DNA of 64,000 nt from Desulfosporosinus orientis DSM 765 (lineage in GTDB: Bacteria > Bacillota > Desulfitobacteriia > Desulfitobacteriales > Desulfitobacteriaceae), in NCBI RefSeq assembly GCF_000235605.1, contig NC_016584.1, forward strand, positions 1,414,001 through 1,478,000, given 5' to 3'. Positions 41,906-50,382 of this stretch are shown here, piece after piece. The notes under the pieces were generated by a model. It was not told the DNA's origin and did no database searches. It saw only the letters and a program-made list of their open reading frames with translations. The translations under genes were made by a program, and so were the position numbers. How positions within the stretch are numbered: position 1 is the first letter of the stretch; each line of letters opens with the position of its first letter.

Positions 41906-42565
41906 ATGAGTACGATAGTCAGGAAAATAAAATGGTTTTTCCTCGAATATGTTACATGGTGTTTTATATGGCCTTTTCTTTTGTTATGCAAATCTGAATT
42001 GAGAAACTATGATAATCTGCCCGCTGAACCCTATATTATGGCTTTTAATCATGTGAGTTATCTGGATTGGTTCATCATATATCCCTTCTTTAATAAAATT
42101 AAAGATAAAAGAATAATTTTCATTGGGAAAAAGAGACTTTTTGAACATCGCCTATTTAAACACTTTATGGAATATGCCAATGTTATTTGTGTTGACCAGG
42201 AAAAGGTGAATAAAGCGTTTCTTGTCCAGGTGAGGAAGATCTTAAAAGAAGGGAATATTTTAGGAATATTTCCGGAAGGAACGCGATCAGAGGATGGAAA
42301 GTTGCTTAAAGGGCAGTCGGGTATAACTCGTCTGGCGCTAATGAATAAGGTTCCGGTTGTTCCAGTGGGATTAAACGGATTTTATGATATCCTGCCTAAG
42401 GGCAAAAAGATACCAAGAATCCATAAGTTGGTGATTGATATCGGGGAACCGATCTATCTTGATCAATACTATGGAAAAAAACTAGCGGAAAATGAAATTG
42501 AGAGCATTACCCGCTTGATCATGACGCAGATTGGCCAGTTGACCCATCAGGAATATAACTATTAG
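41906..42565 (+). CDS. plsC: 1-acyl-sn-glycerol-3-phosphate acyltransferase
   Basis: A 219-residue membrane-associated acyltransferase with the catalytic HX4D motif NHVSYLDW (about residue 47), IGKKRLF (substrate block) and FPEGTRSEDGKLLKGQSG (phosphate-binding block), plus VPVVPVGLNG. One N-terminal hydrophobic segment (FLEYVTWCFIWPFLLL) anchors it. It acylates lysophosphatidate to phosphatidate. The start ATG 41906 follows GGAG by 5 nt. It leads an operon-like run with activase/DUF2229 genes, cdsA and pssA-like genes, consistent with phospholipid assembly. Confidence 0.93.
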   Translation: MSTIVRKIKWFFLEYVTWCFIWPFLLLCKSELRNYDNLPAEPYIMAFNHVSYLDWFIIYPFFNKIKDKRIIFIGKKRLFEHRLFKHFMEYANVICVDQEKVNKAFLVQVRKILKEGNILGIFPEGTRSEDGKLLKGQSGITRLALMNKVPVVPVGLNGFYDILPKGKKIPRIHKLVIDIGEPIYLDQYYGKKLAENEIESITRLIMTQIGQLTHQEYNY

Positions 42566-42586
42566 TTCTAATCATCTGGGGAGGAC

Positions 42587-43555
42587 ATGGATTTGAACCA
42601 CTATTACATCGGAGTCGATGTTGGCTCTGTGAGTACGAACCTCGTTTTAATGGACAGTAAGGACAATAAGAAACTCTCTGAGGCATTATATATCAGAACG
42701 AACGGACAGCCCTTGGAGAGTCTAAAAGAGGGATTTAGAATTCTCAAAGACAAGGGCTACCGCTCAAAGGATATTCTGGGGGTGGGTGTAACCGGAAGCG
42801 CGCGGGTATTAATTGGCAATATTATCGGTGCGGACTCCATCAAAAACGAAATTACAGCCCATGCTGTTGCGGCGGTCAGTTGTTATCCAAATGTAAAAAC
42901 AGTGATTGAAATAGGCGGACAGGATTCCAAAATAATTATACTACGCGATGGTGTTGTCGTGGATTTTGCCATGAATACGATTTGTGCTGCAGGAACAGGT
43001 TCCTTTTTAGATCAGCAAGCTTTTCGCTTAAATATTCCGATTGAAGAGTTTGGCGATTTTGCGTTAAGAGCAGATGAACCGGTCCGCATTGCTGGACGGT
43101 GTACGGTATTTGCAGAAACGGATATGGTCCATAAACAACAGGAGGGGGCAACAAAAGAGCAAATTGTTGCCGGGTTGTGCGAGGCCTTAGCAAGGAATTA
43201 TTTAAACAATGTAGCAAAGGGTAAACGTATTGAAGAGCCGGTACTCTTCCAGGGTGGAGTAGCCTTCAATACAGGAATTAGAAATGCCGTTGAAAAAGAT
43301 TTGGGAGTTCAGCTTGTCATTCCGGATCACTTTAATGTTATGGGGGCCTTGGGAAGTGCGATTTTAGCGAAAGAAGCCATCCACGAAACAAATAAACCAA
43401 CCATCTTCAAAGGGTTCGATATTATGCAGAGAAACCATCAGCTCAAGAGAGTCGAGTGCCAGGATTGTTCCAACACCTGTGAATTAACGGAAGTAACCGT
43501 TGCGGGTGAGATTGTAGCAAAGTGGGGAGACAGATGTGGGAAATGGCAGAAATGA
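42587..43555 (+). CDS. Acyl-CoA dehydratase activase (BadF/BadG/BcrA/BcrD ATPase family)
   Basis: A 322-residue ASKHA-fold ATPase: YYIGVDVGSVSTNLVLMD (phosphate 1), GGQDSKIIILRDG, and the cluster-binding helix segment NTICAAGTGSFLDQQA plus RCTVFAETD, whose Cys residues carry the bridging [4Fe-4S] in HgdC-type activases. A short C-terminal extension has CQDCSNTC (three cysteines), resembling the linker to the next domain in larger fused proteins. The family drives low-potential electrons into dehydratases or reductases. Start ATG 42587 follows GGGGAGG. In this setting, beside lipid genes, it may be the activase module of a PlsA-like plasmalogen synthase (inference). Confidence 0.9.
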   Translation: MDLNHYYIGVDVGSVSTNLVLMDSKDNKKLSEALYIRTNGQPLESLKEGFRILKDKGYRSKDILGVGVTGSARVLIGNIIGADSIKNEITAHAVAAVSCYPNVKTVIEIGGQDSKIIILRDGVVVDFAMNTICAAGTGSFLDQQAFRLNIPIEEFGDFALRADEPVRIAGRCTVFAETDMVHKQQEGATKEQIVAGLCEALARNYLNNVAKGKRIEEPVLFQGGVAFNTGIRNAVEKDLGVQLVIPDHFNVMGALGSAILAKEAIHETNKPTIFKGFDIMQRNHQLKRVECQDCSNTCELTEVTVAGEIVAKWGDRCGKWQK

Positions 43556-44522
43556 TAAATTGTTAGCTTCGAAAATCATCGGTATTCCTCGGGGATTAAG
43601 TTACTATTTGGATAATTTCTCATGGGATGCGTTTTTTAAGATTCTTGGTTATCGGGTTGAATACTCTGAGGATTCTTCGGCAGAAACTTTCGAAGCTGGG
43701 AATCAGTTTGCGGGGAGTGATCAGTGCTTTCCAGTTAAAGTTTATTACGGGCATGTCGTATCTTTATTGAAAAAAACAACGAATATATTTATCCCTCAGT
43801 TTACCAGTTTGGAGCAAGGGACGTATTGTTGTCCAAAAGTCATCGGCTTGCCTCAGCTCATTAAAAATACGATCCCTCAGGAATTCAACTTAATAACGGC
43901 GGAGATTGACCTAGGAAGAGAAAGATTTACCAAGCGTAATATAGCCTTATTGGCAAGGCAATTAAGTTGGAACCCCTTAAGAATCTCTAGAGCTGTAACC
44001 TATTTTGTTCAAAACAGAAAAAGACTGCCTTTGGAAATCCCTGCGGCAGAAAAGGTTGCTGGCCCTTGCCGGGACCAAGGACAGAATGGGTTGATAGGTG
44101 TTGTCGCCCATCAATATGCTTTGCATGATTCCCTTCTTAATATGGGAATCATGAATCGACTTCAGGAATACGGTTTTGATTATATTACATCTGAGCACTA
44201 TCCCAGACCAGGGTCGCCAACAAATTGCCCGGATTATTTTAACCGGAGAGCGCCGCATTGGGATTTTGGACAGAACATCCTGCATGCTGTTCAAGCCATG
44301 CTGTTGGATAGGAACATCCGGGGCATCATATTTATCACTTTTTTTGGCTGTGGTATTGACGCCTTTTTGGAAGAAATCTTCAAAGATCAAATTTGTGACC
44401 AAAAGCCATATTTAGGCCTAACTTTAGACGAACATTCAGGAGAAGCTGGCTTGATGACCAGAATCGAAGCATTTTTAGATATGATGATTCGAAAAGAGGG
44501 GAAAAACAAAAATGCAGGCTAA
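43536..44522 (+). CDS. DUF2229 protein, acyl-CoA dehydratase activase-related
   Basis: A 328-residue protein beginning with KIIGIPRGLSYYLDNFSWDA, the DUF2229 signature found inside large activase/dehydratase fusion proteins, followed by GSDQCFPVKVYYGHV, a Cys-containing motif, and a C-terminal half with TFFGCGIDAFLEE and LTLDEHSGEAGLMTRIEAFLD. The latter is also conserved in the next protein. It is likely an iron-sulfur reductase component working with the preceding activase. GTG 43536 is chosen for its GGGGAGA site 7 nt upstream, giving a 20-base overlap with the activase gene; TTG 43560 is an alternative. Confidence 0.85.
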   Translation: MGNGRNDKLLASKIIGIPRGLSYYLDNFSWDAFFKILGYRVEYSEDSSAETFEAGNQFAGSDQCFPVKVYYGHVVSLLKKTTNIFIPQFTSLEQGTYCCPKVIGLPQLIKNTIPQEFNLITAEIDLGRERFTKRNIALLARQLSWNPLRISRAVTYFVQNRKRLPLEIPAAEKVAGPCRDQGQNGLIGVVAHQYALHDSLLNMGIMNRLQEYGFDYITSEHYPRPGSPTNCPDYFNRRAPHWDFGQNILHAVQAMLLDRNIRGIIFITFFGCGIDAFLEEIFKDQICDQKPYLGLTLDEHSGEAGLMTRIEAFLDMMIRKEGKNKNAG

Positions 44523-45618
44523 AATTACCTTTCCCCATGCCGGAGAGTATTATGTTGTGTTTAAGCATTTATTATCCAACCTGGGCTATGAAGTTATCCT
44601 ACCTCCGCCGACCAGTCAGAAAACACTGGATATCGGGATTAAATTGGCTCCGGCTCAGGCTTGCCTGCCATTTAAGATTACTTTGGGGAATTTAGTCGAG
44701 GGGATTGAAAATGGAGCCAATGTGGTTGGAATGATCGGCGGAAAAACTGGAATTTGCCGATTGGCGTATTATAGTGAAATGTATCAGAAAATTTTAGCCG
44801 ATAACGGCTATCGTGTTGAGTTATTAGCGGTCAAAGCTAAAAAAGAATTCTGGCTGAATGTCAAAAAGCATCATCCGGCGCTGACGCTTCAGCAATTTAT
44901 GAAGACTATCCGGGGATTCTGGAGAAGATTGGTTATCTTTGAATTGATTAGAGAAAGGTCGTTGGAAATTCGGCCCTATGAAATCAACAGAGGCGATTGT
45001 ACCAGAATGAAACAGAGATTCCTCCGAAAATTAGAGCAAACCACCGATTCTTCCGAGTTGAAAGCACTCAAGCAGGAAATTATCAAAGGCTTTGATGCTA
45101 TCCCCATTGACAAGAATAGAAAGATCATCAAACTTGGTTTGGTTGGGGAATTTTTCCTGCTGATTGATCAATTTTCCACAATGAATATGGAGGAATTTCT
45201 TGGGAATAACGGTGTTTTGCTTAAGTACTCCTTAAGCTTTTCCGAATTCTTTGTGGGGTCTTTGAAGCAAAAAAGATTCCTGGATAACTATCTGCCAACC
45301 CATAATAACCAAGTCTATAAATACGCCCAAAAGTATATCACCAGGCCAATTGGCGGGCACGGCAGAGAGTCTATCGGTGAAGCAATTGTCTTTAAGCAAA
45401 AGGGTTATGATGGGGTTATCCACCTCTATCCTTTTTCTTGCATGCCTGAAGTTGTTGCTGGTTCAATTGTGCCTAAGGTCAGCGCTGATTGGGGGATTCC
45501 CATTTTAAGTATCTGCATGGATGAGCATACGGGGGAAGCTGGTTTTAAAACCCGGTTGGAAGCGTTTACAGATATGATCAAACGAAAAAAATACCCTTTT
45601 ACTGCTGAAAATGAATAA
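44512..45618 (+). CDS. HgdB/DUF2229-like iron-sulfur protein
   Basis: A 368-residue protein, related in its C-terminus to the preceding one (YPFSCMPEVVAGSIVPKV, then SICMDEHTGEAGFKTRLEA). The N-terminus ITFPHAGEYYVVFKHLLSNL and APAQACLPFKITLGNLVEG resemble 2-hydroxyglutaryl-CoA dehydratase D-component-like domains; conserved Cys sit at QACLPF, GKTGICR and FSCMPE. It overlaps the upstream gene by 11 bases. Together with the two previous genes it would equal the activase-DUF2229-HgdB order of one long fused polypeptide, here made as three chains. Direct role in vinyl-ether lipid (plasmalogen) formation is a hypothesis. Confidence 0.82.
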   Translation: MQAKITFPHAGEYYVVFKHLLSNLGYEVILPPPTSQKTLDIGIKLAPAQACLPFKITLGNLVEGIENGANVVGMIGGKTGICRLAYYSEMYQKILADNGYRVELLAVKAKKEFWLNVKKHHPALTLQQFMKTIRGFWRRLVIFELIRERSLEIRPYEINRGDCTRMKQRFLRKLEQTTDSSELKALKQEIIKGFDAIPIDKNRKIIKLGLVGEFFLLIDQFSTMNMEEFLGNNGVLLKYSLSFSEFFVGSLKQKRFLDNYLPTHNNQVYKYAQKYITRPIGGHGRESIGEAIVFKQKGYDGVIHLYPFSCMPEVVAGSIVPKVSADWGIPILSICMDEHTGEAGFKTRLEAFTDMIKRKKYPFTAENE

Positions 45619-45639
45619 GGAATACGTGGGGGTATCTCA

Positions 45640-46488
45640 ATGATTTTACGGGCCTATCTCTTTTTTCTATGCGTGATTATCATTATTTTCGCTATTGCCT
45701 ATGTTAAGAAGAGCAGAGAGACAGTCTTACGAGTGGCTTCATTTTTTGGTATTTTGAATGTTTTTTCTCTTGCTTCCATCCTGGGCATTGACGCCATTTT
45801 CGTCTTGGTTTCCCTAATTCTCCTTTTAGGCATTTATGAATTGGCCAAGAATTACAAAATTAAGTACCCCATAATCTTTGCTATGGCCGTAGCAGGATGC
45901 TATTTGTTGATGCTATATTTTGATTCGTATCTGATCTATTGTATACCCACCTTCCTTCTGTTGGCGGTTTTGACCTTCGCCGGGACGTTAAACATGATCA
46001 GCAATCCTTTATACGTCTATTTTTTAGGGGTATTGTCCCTAGCTGTTTCCGCTGCAAGTTTGGTGGTCCTATACACAATAAATCCTGATACGATTTGGTT
46101 TCTAATCGCTATGCTGGCCTTTAACGATGTGACAGGATATTTCGCAGGTAGAAAATTTGGCAAAACTTTGATATTTAAAATTCTAAGCCCCAACAAAACC
46201 CTTGAAGGTTATATCGGAGGATTGGGAGGATTACTGGCAGGTCTCATTCTGTTTCATACCATCATCCCTGTTTTAGCCGAAACTTCACTATTACAGAATT
46301 TAATTCTGCTTAGTTCCATTTATATTTTTGGGAATGCCGGCGATTTATTGTTTTCTAAGATTAAACGAAGTGTGGGAATAAAAGATTTCAGCAACTTTCT
46401 GCCAGGGCATGGCGGTATTCTTGATAGGTTTGACAGTACTTTAACAGTCTCTCCGCTGCTGTTCATGTTTTTACACTACATGAAATAG
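45640..46488 (+). CDS. cdsA: Phosphatidate cytidylyltransferase
   Basis: A 282-residue integral membrane enzyme with about eight hydrophobic segments. Near the C-terminus, SKIKRSVGIKDFSNFLPGHG followed by GILDRFDS is the exact CDP-diglyceride synthase signature (K-R-x4-K-D-x-[GSA]-x2-[LIF]-[PG]-x-H-G-G-x-x-D-R-x-D). DVTGYFAGRKFGK precedes it. It makes CDP-diacylglycerol from phosphatidate, following PlsC in the same gene run and supplying the CDP-alcohol phosphatidyltransferase two genes downstream. Confidence 0.94.
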   Translation: MILRAYLFFLCVIIIIFAIAYVKKSRETVLRVASFFGILNVFSLASILGIDAIFVLVSLILLLGIYELAKNYKIKYPIIFAMAVAGCYLLMLYFDSYLIYCIPTFLLLAVLTFAGTLNMISNPLYVYFLGVLSLAVSAASLVVLYTINPDTIWFLIAMLAFNDVTGYFAGRKFGKTLIFKILSPNKTLEGYIGGLGGLLAGLILFHTIIPVLAETSLLQNLILLSSIYIFGNAGDLLFSKIKRSVGIKDFSNFLPGHGGILDRFDSTLTVSPLLFMFLHYMK

Positions 46489-46506
46489 AGGGAGGCCAGT
46501 TACACC

Positions 46507-47739
46507 GTGAAAAGCACTTTAATATTCAAGAGAAATACAATCTACTTCTTTACTTCGTTTATTTGGACGGCAACCCTAAGTGTTTTACCTCAAATTTATT
46601 TCATGGCTAATTACCCTGAACACAAGAATACCTTCCTAAGCTTATTTCTTTTGTTAGGAACCCTGGCTTCCATTGCAGGAATTCTTACTTCCCAGAACGA
46701 TAAGTTCTATTCCACTATGATCGCTCCTGCGTGCCGCAGAAACCGCTTAACTGTTTGCTGTACTTTGACAATGGCAGCATCTTTCTCCGGACTTCTTTGG
46801 ATAAAAAACTTGAGCTTCTATTTTGCCTTCTTTATATTAATGAAATTTGGTTCAAATTTATTTTATAACTATATTGACCGTTTTTTTGTTTCGGAATCCG
46901 ATCCGGAACAGTTGGAAATCCATGTCCGCTCCAATCTTTTTTTTCAACTGCTGGGCATTATGCTTGCACCGCTTTATTTCTCGTTCTTCGCTGCCAAAAC
47001 AATGCAGACTATTGTCTTAATATGGATAATTGCCCTGCTAAGTATAATTTTTATTATCGAAAATCCGAAAGAAATCAGTCCTGATTTTAGAGAAAATGAG
47101 CGGTCGTTTCCCCCAAAAAAGTTCAGTTTTTATGATCAGTTATTTGTTGCCTATTCAGCATTAATCTTAACTGCCGTAACCATGCTGGTTTCCATGATGA
47201 TCTATATTTTGAAAGATTATTATCAATTCAATAACCCAACGGCAAAAGGAGGAACGATGATTGGAGTCATCAGTATCTTTGCAGTGATCACAGTCTTAAT
47301 GTCCGGATTTTTATCAAAGCGACAAATCAAGATGAAAAACAGCCCAAAATTTTCTGCTAAACCAAACGGTATCGCCATTTTGGTATTGATCCTGATAACG
47401 TTGGTCTTTTATTTGAAAATTTCCAGGTCTTATTCTATCCTTCTATGTTTGTGTTCTTTTGCCGGAATTTCCTATGGGATATTTCTTTTCTGTACCAGAA
47501 GTTATGCCAGCAGCGCCTCAGAAAATATGGGATTGATCTCGATATACAACAACCTGCCGAACTATGCCTCATTGGCGTGCTACTTGATGACTCTTTCGCT
47601 ATCGCTGGTAGCAAAAACACATGTACTGGATTTCTGTAAGTTAATGCTGGGTACTATTTTGGATTTCTTTGTGCTGGCCTTAATAATGTTGTATTTAATG
47701 GCTATGAAAAAATCTTCCGCAGAAAAAGGAATCATCTAA
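46507..47739 (+). CDS. MFS-like polytopic membrane protein
   Basis: A 410-residue protein with about 11-12 hydrophobic segments and a central polar loop (about residues 190-210), the layout of a major facilitator. No substrate motif is recognised; the usual GxLaDrxGrr-like loop between helices 2 and 3 appears only loosely (APACRRNRLTVCC). A GTG start at 46507 follows GGGAGG. Located between cdsA and a pssA-like gene, it could be a lipid transporter or flippase, or unrelated to lipids. Confidence 0.7.
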   Translation: MKSTLIFKRNTIYFFTSFIWTATLSVLPQIYFMANYPEHKNTFLSLFLLLGTLASIAGILTSQNDKFYSTMIAPACRRNRLTVCCTLTMAASFSGLLWIKNLSFYFAFFILMKFGSNLFYNYIDRFFVSESDPEQLEIHVRSNLFFQLLGIMLAPLYFSFFAAKTMQTIVLIWIIALLSIIFIIENPKEISPDFRENERSFPPKKFSFYDQLFVAYSALILTAVTMLVSMMIYILKDYYQFNNPTAKGGTMIGVISIFAVITVLMSGFLSKRQIKMKNSPKFSAKPNGIAILVLILITLVFYLKISRSYSILLCLCSFAGISYGIFLFCTRSYASSASENMGLISIYNNLPNYASLACYLMTLSLSLVAKTHVLDFCKLMLGTILDFFVLALIMLYLMAMKKSSAEKGII

Positions 47740-47780
47740 AGCGGAGTCAACACAAAATTCTAAGTAACGGAGGGTTGGTG

Positions 47781-48389
47781 TTGAATAAAAAATTTGTTTA
47801 TCTAAAGTACTTGAATATCCCCAATACCATGACCGGATGCTCTCTGGCCATTGGCTTTATCACCTTGACGCTAATTTTCAAGCATGAGCTAAAGATAGCC
47901 TTAACGCTCTATGTATTGACCCTGTTACTGGACCGGCTTGATGGGATTGTTGCCCGAAAATTCGGAATGGAATCAGACTTCGGCAAACAACTGGATAGTT
48001 TGGCAGACTTTTTTAACTTTTGTATCGTGCCTGCGGTTATTGCATATTTCATGGGGTTGAATTCCGTATTATCGGTGCTGATTCTGATTGCCTATATTCT
48101 TTCAGGTGTAAGCAGGCTGGCCCATTTCAATCTGGATGGGATGGAGGAAATTGATGGCAAAAAGTTTTTTTCAGGTATTCCCACTACGCTTGCAGCGAGC
48201 TGGTTTTTGATAATCGTTTCTTTGCTTGAAATATTCAATCTGCTGCATTTTCGTTATCTTTTGCTCCTGTTTCTTGGCGTTTTAGCCGTTTTGATGATTG
48301 CCCCTTTGAAGTGCGACAAAAATGGATGGCTTGTTAAGTCCCTATACTTGTTGATTCCAGCAGCAGTTGGTTTTTTGTGGGTATTTTAG
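47781..48389 (+). CDS. CDP-alcohol phosphatidyltransferase, PssA-like
   Basis: A 202-residue membrane enzyme. LDGIVARKFGMESDFGKQLD plus SLAD fits the family motif DGxxARxxxxxxxxGxxxDxxxD exactly; five to six hydrophobic segments follow. NIPNTMTGCSLAIGF near the N-terminus favours the phosphatidylserine synthase branch. It condenses CDP-diacylglycerol with an alcohol (probably serine). TTG 47781 is preferred, with ACGGAGGG 7 nt upstream; TTG 47775 and GTG 47778 are too close to it. Confidence 0.87.
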   Translation: MNKKFVYLKYLNIPNTMTGCSLAIGFITLTLIFKHELKIALTLYVLTLLLDRLDGIVARKFGMESDFGKQLDSLADFFNFCIVPAVIAYFMGLNSVLSVLILIAYILSGVSRLAHFNLDGMEEIDGKKFFSGIPTTLAASWFLIIVSLLEIFNLLHFRYLLLLFLGVLAVLMIAPLKCDKNGWLVKSLYLLIPAAVGFLWVF

Positions 48390-48463
48390 CAAGATATTTG
48401 TGTCAAATGTTGTTCGTTGTTGCAAATTGTGATGAATTGAAATGGGGTGACGGGATAAGAAGT

Positions 48464-49690
48464 ATGCTTTATAGAGAAATGGGTAAAACAGGCGATAAGG
48501 TTTCAATTCTAGGTTTTGGCTGCATGCGTTTTCAGGAAATAAACGGGAGAATCGATGGGCAGCAAACAGAAAGGCAGCTTCTTCAGGCGATAGATAGTGG
48601 TGTTAACTATTTTGATACGGCGTATGTCTATCATGGCGGAAAAAGTGAAAGCTTCTTAGGAGAGGTTTTTTCAAAGGGGATAAGAAATAGCGTGAAAATC
48701 GCCACCAAGCTGCCAACTTATTTAGTCCAGTCCAGAAGAGGGATGGATGAGGTTTTGGAAACGCAGTTGAAAAGGCTTAAGACCGATCGAATCGACTATT
48801 ACCTCCTGCATATGCTTACGGATTTCGCTTCCTGGGAAAAGATGAAACGTCTTGGTATTCTGGATTTTTTGCAGAAAGCCAAGCTGGACGGTAAAATTAT
48901 TTATACGGGTTTTTCTTTTCACGGTGACCGAGAGAATTTTAAGCTGATTGTCGATGACTATGACTGGGACATGTGCCAAATTCAGTACAACTACCTTGAC
49001 GAATATTACCAGGCGGGAACTGAAGGCCTAAAGTATGCAGCTTCCAAAGGTCTGGGTGTCGTTGTCATGGAGCCGCTCCGGGGAGGGAGATTGGTGGGCA
49101 GGATTCCTATGGAGGTTGAAAAAATCTGGAGTAGGGCCGAAATACAGAGGACACCTGCCGAATGGGCCTTGCGCTGGGTTTGGGATCATCCTGAGGTAAC
49201 GATGCTGTTGTCAGGGATGAATGAAGAAGCACATATTAGTGAAAATATTCGTATAGCAGGGGAGGCTTATCCGAATTCCTTGCCAAAGGAAGAATTGGCT
49301 GTCGTGAACAGAGTCAAGGAGGTTTATCAAAACCTGCTAAAGGTTGGCTGCACAGGCTGCAGATATTGTATGCCCTGTCCGTCAGGCGTCGATATTCCAA
49401 ACTGCCTGGGTATTTATAATGATAAGCATCTTTTTCAGACTAAACGGACGAAAATCCATTATTTTCTCATGACAAGCGGTTTAGTCGGAGGTGTACCTAC
49501 CTATGCCTCACGATGTATCGGTTGTGGAAAGTGTGAGAAAGTTTGTCCACAGCATATAGAGATCCGGAGGCACTTGAAGGACGTTGCAAGGACGATGGAA
49601 TACCCGGCTATGAAGCAGTTGACTGGGCTTATTCATTGGGGTATCAAGGGATATGATTTAGTAAAGAAGAGGAAAAATTCCTTCGATTGA
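48464..49690 (+). CDS. Aldo/keto reductase with C-terminal ferredoxin-like 4Fe-4S domain
   Basis: A 408-residue soluble oxidoreductase. The N-terminal TIM barrel carries FGCMRFQ, NYFDTAYVYHGG (catalytic Asp and Tyr), the active-site Lys in KIATKLP and YYLLHM (His). The C-terminal ~90 residues bind iron-sulfur clusters: CTGCRYCMPCPSGVDIP and CIGCGKCEKVCPQHIEI. It probably reduces an aldehyde or ketone with a ferredoxin-type electron donor. The start is ATG 48464; the frame is open upstream but contains no better site. Its place at the end of the lipid run may be functional (fatty aldehyde?) or incidental. Confidence 0.88.
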   Translation: MLYREMGKTGDKVSILGFGCMRFQEINGRIDGQQTERQLLQAIDSGVNYFDTAYVYHGGKSESFLGEVFSKGIRNSVKIATKLPTYLVQSRRGMDEVLETQLKRLKTDRIDYYLLHMLTDFASWEKMKRLGILDFLQKAKLDGKIIYTGFSFHGDRENFKLIVDDYDWDMCQIQYNYLDEYYQAGTEGLKYAASKGLGVVVMEPLRGGRLVGRIPMEVEKIWSRAEIQRTPAEWALRWVWDHPEVTMLLSGMNEEAHISENIRIAGEAYPNSLPKEELAVVNRVKEVYQNLLKVGCTGCRYCMPCPSGVDIPNCLGIYNDKHLFQTKRTKIHYFLMTSGLVGGVPTYASRCIGCGKCEKVCPQHIEIRRHLKDVARTMEYPAMKQLTGLIHWGIKGYDLVKKRKNSFD

Positions 49691-49735
49691 TTCTTAAATT
49701 TCAAGCATTACTCTGATATATCTGACATGAAACGG

Positions 49736-49768
49736 CTAGCGCGTAGTTTTCTCGCGCTTTGTTTTTTG
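49736..49768 (+). terminator. Terminator closing the lipid operon
   Basis: AGCGCG and CGCGCT with a 9-nt loop are followed by TTGTTTTTT. Confidence 0.8.
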
Positions 49769-50266
49769 CTGGCGATAAATTGCATGCGCTTGCAGGTATT
49801 GAAATTTACCAGCGAATCTGTCTACGTGCTCAATGTTGTTCCCACATTAATCCATTCGGCACACCGGATTATGGTGTTACATTGGATAACGTTTATGCGA
49901 TTTTAAGAAGTGAGATGTAAACGTGACAAAGGCCAGCGGCGCTCGTATGGGCGTGCAAATGAAGGAAGCGGGACGGTAAACGTATCCGAAGCCATCAGTA
50001 ACTAAAATTATACCAATCTACTCTGTCAATATTGGGTTGCTGTTAGTGGAATACAAAAATGTGGATGAGATTAGACAAAGTGATGTACTGGGATTGACGG
50101 GATTGTACGCATGTTGGAGCAAGTAACTTCTTAAGTGTTAGGAAAAAGAAGGATTAAATAGTGCTAGATCCAGAGGCGAAAAATGAAGATGACAAAGCAT
50201 CAAGCAGGAAAATGAGTCTAAGGGCTTGAATTTGTCGGTTAGACAAATAGGATTTTATTTCTATGA
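49769..50266. other. Gene-poor stretch with possible coding debris
   Basis: About 500 bases without a supportable gene. One frame around 49830-49920 reads HINPFGTPDYGVTLDNV and AILRSEM before a stop, which looks protein-like but is too short to identify. No promoter was recognised. Confidence 0.4.
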
Positions 50267-50357
50267 ATTCGTTCAACTTTAGCTGGATTCAGAGGCTTCA
50301 GTGGGGGGAGACTACCCCACCGAAGCGGAAATCGAAACACACTTATATAAGTGTGTC
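50267..50357 (+). ncRNA. Three-hairpin leader element, copy 1 (unknown family)
   Basis: Begins ATTCGTTCAACTTTAGCTG and contains hairpin 1 (TTCAAC/GCTGGA), a nested stem GCTTC-A-GTGGGG / CCCCAC-C-GAAGC around the loop GGAGACTA, the linker GGAAATC and hairpin 3 ACACTTAT/ATAAGTGT. A diverged copy with matching stems lies at 59898-59988. It ends 25 bases before the sigma-54 activator start. Confidence 0.6.
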
Positions 50358-50382
50358 TCGGAGTTTATGAAAGGAGATAGAA

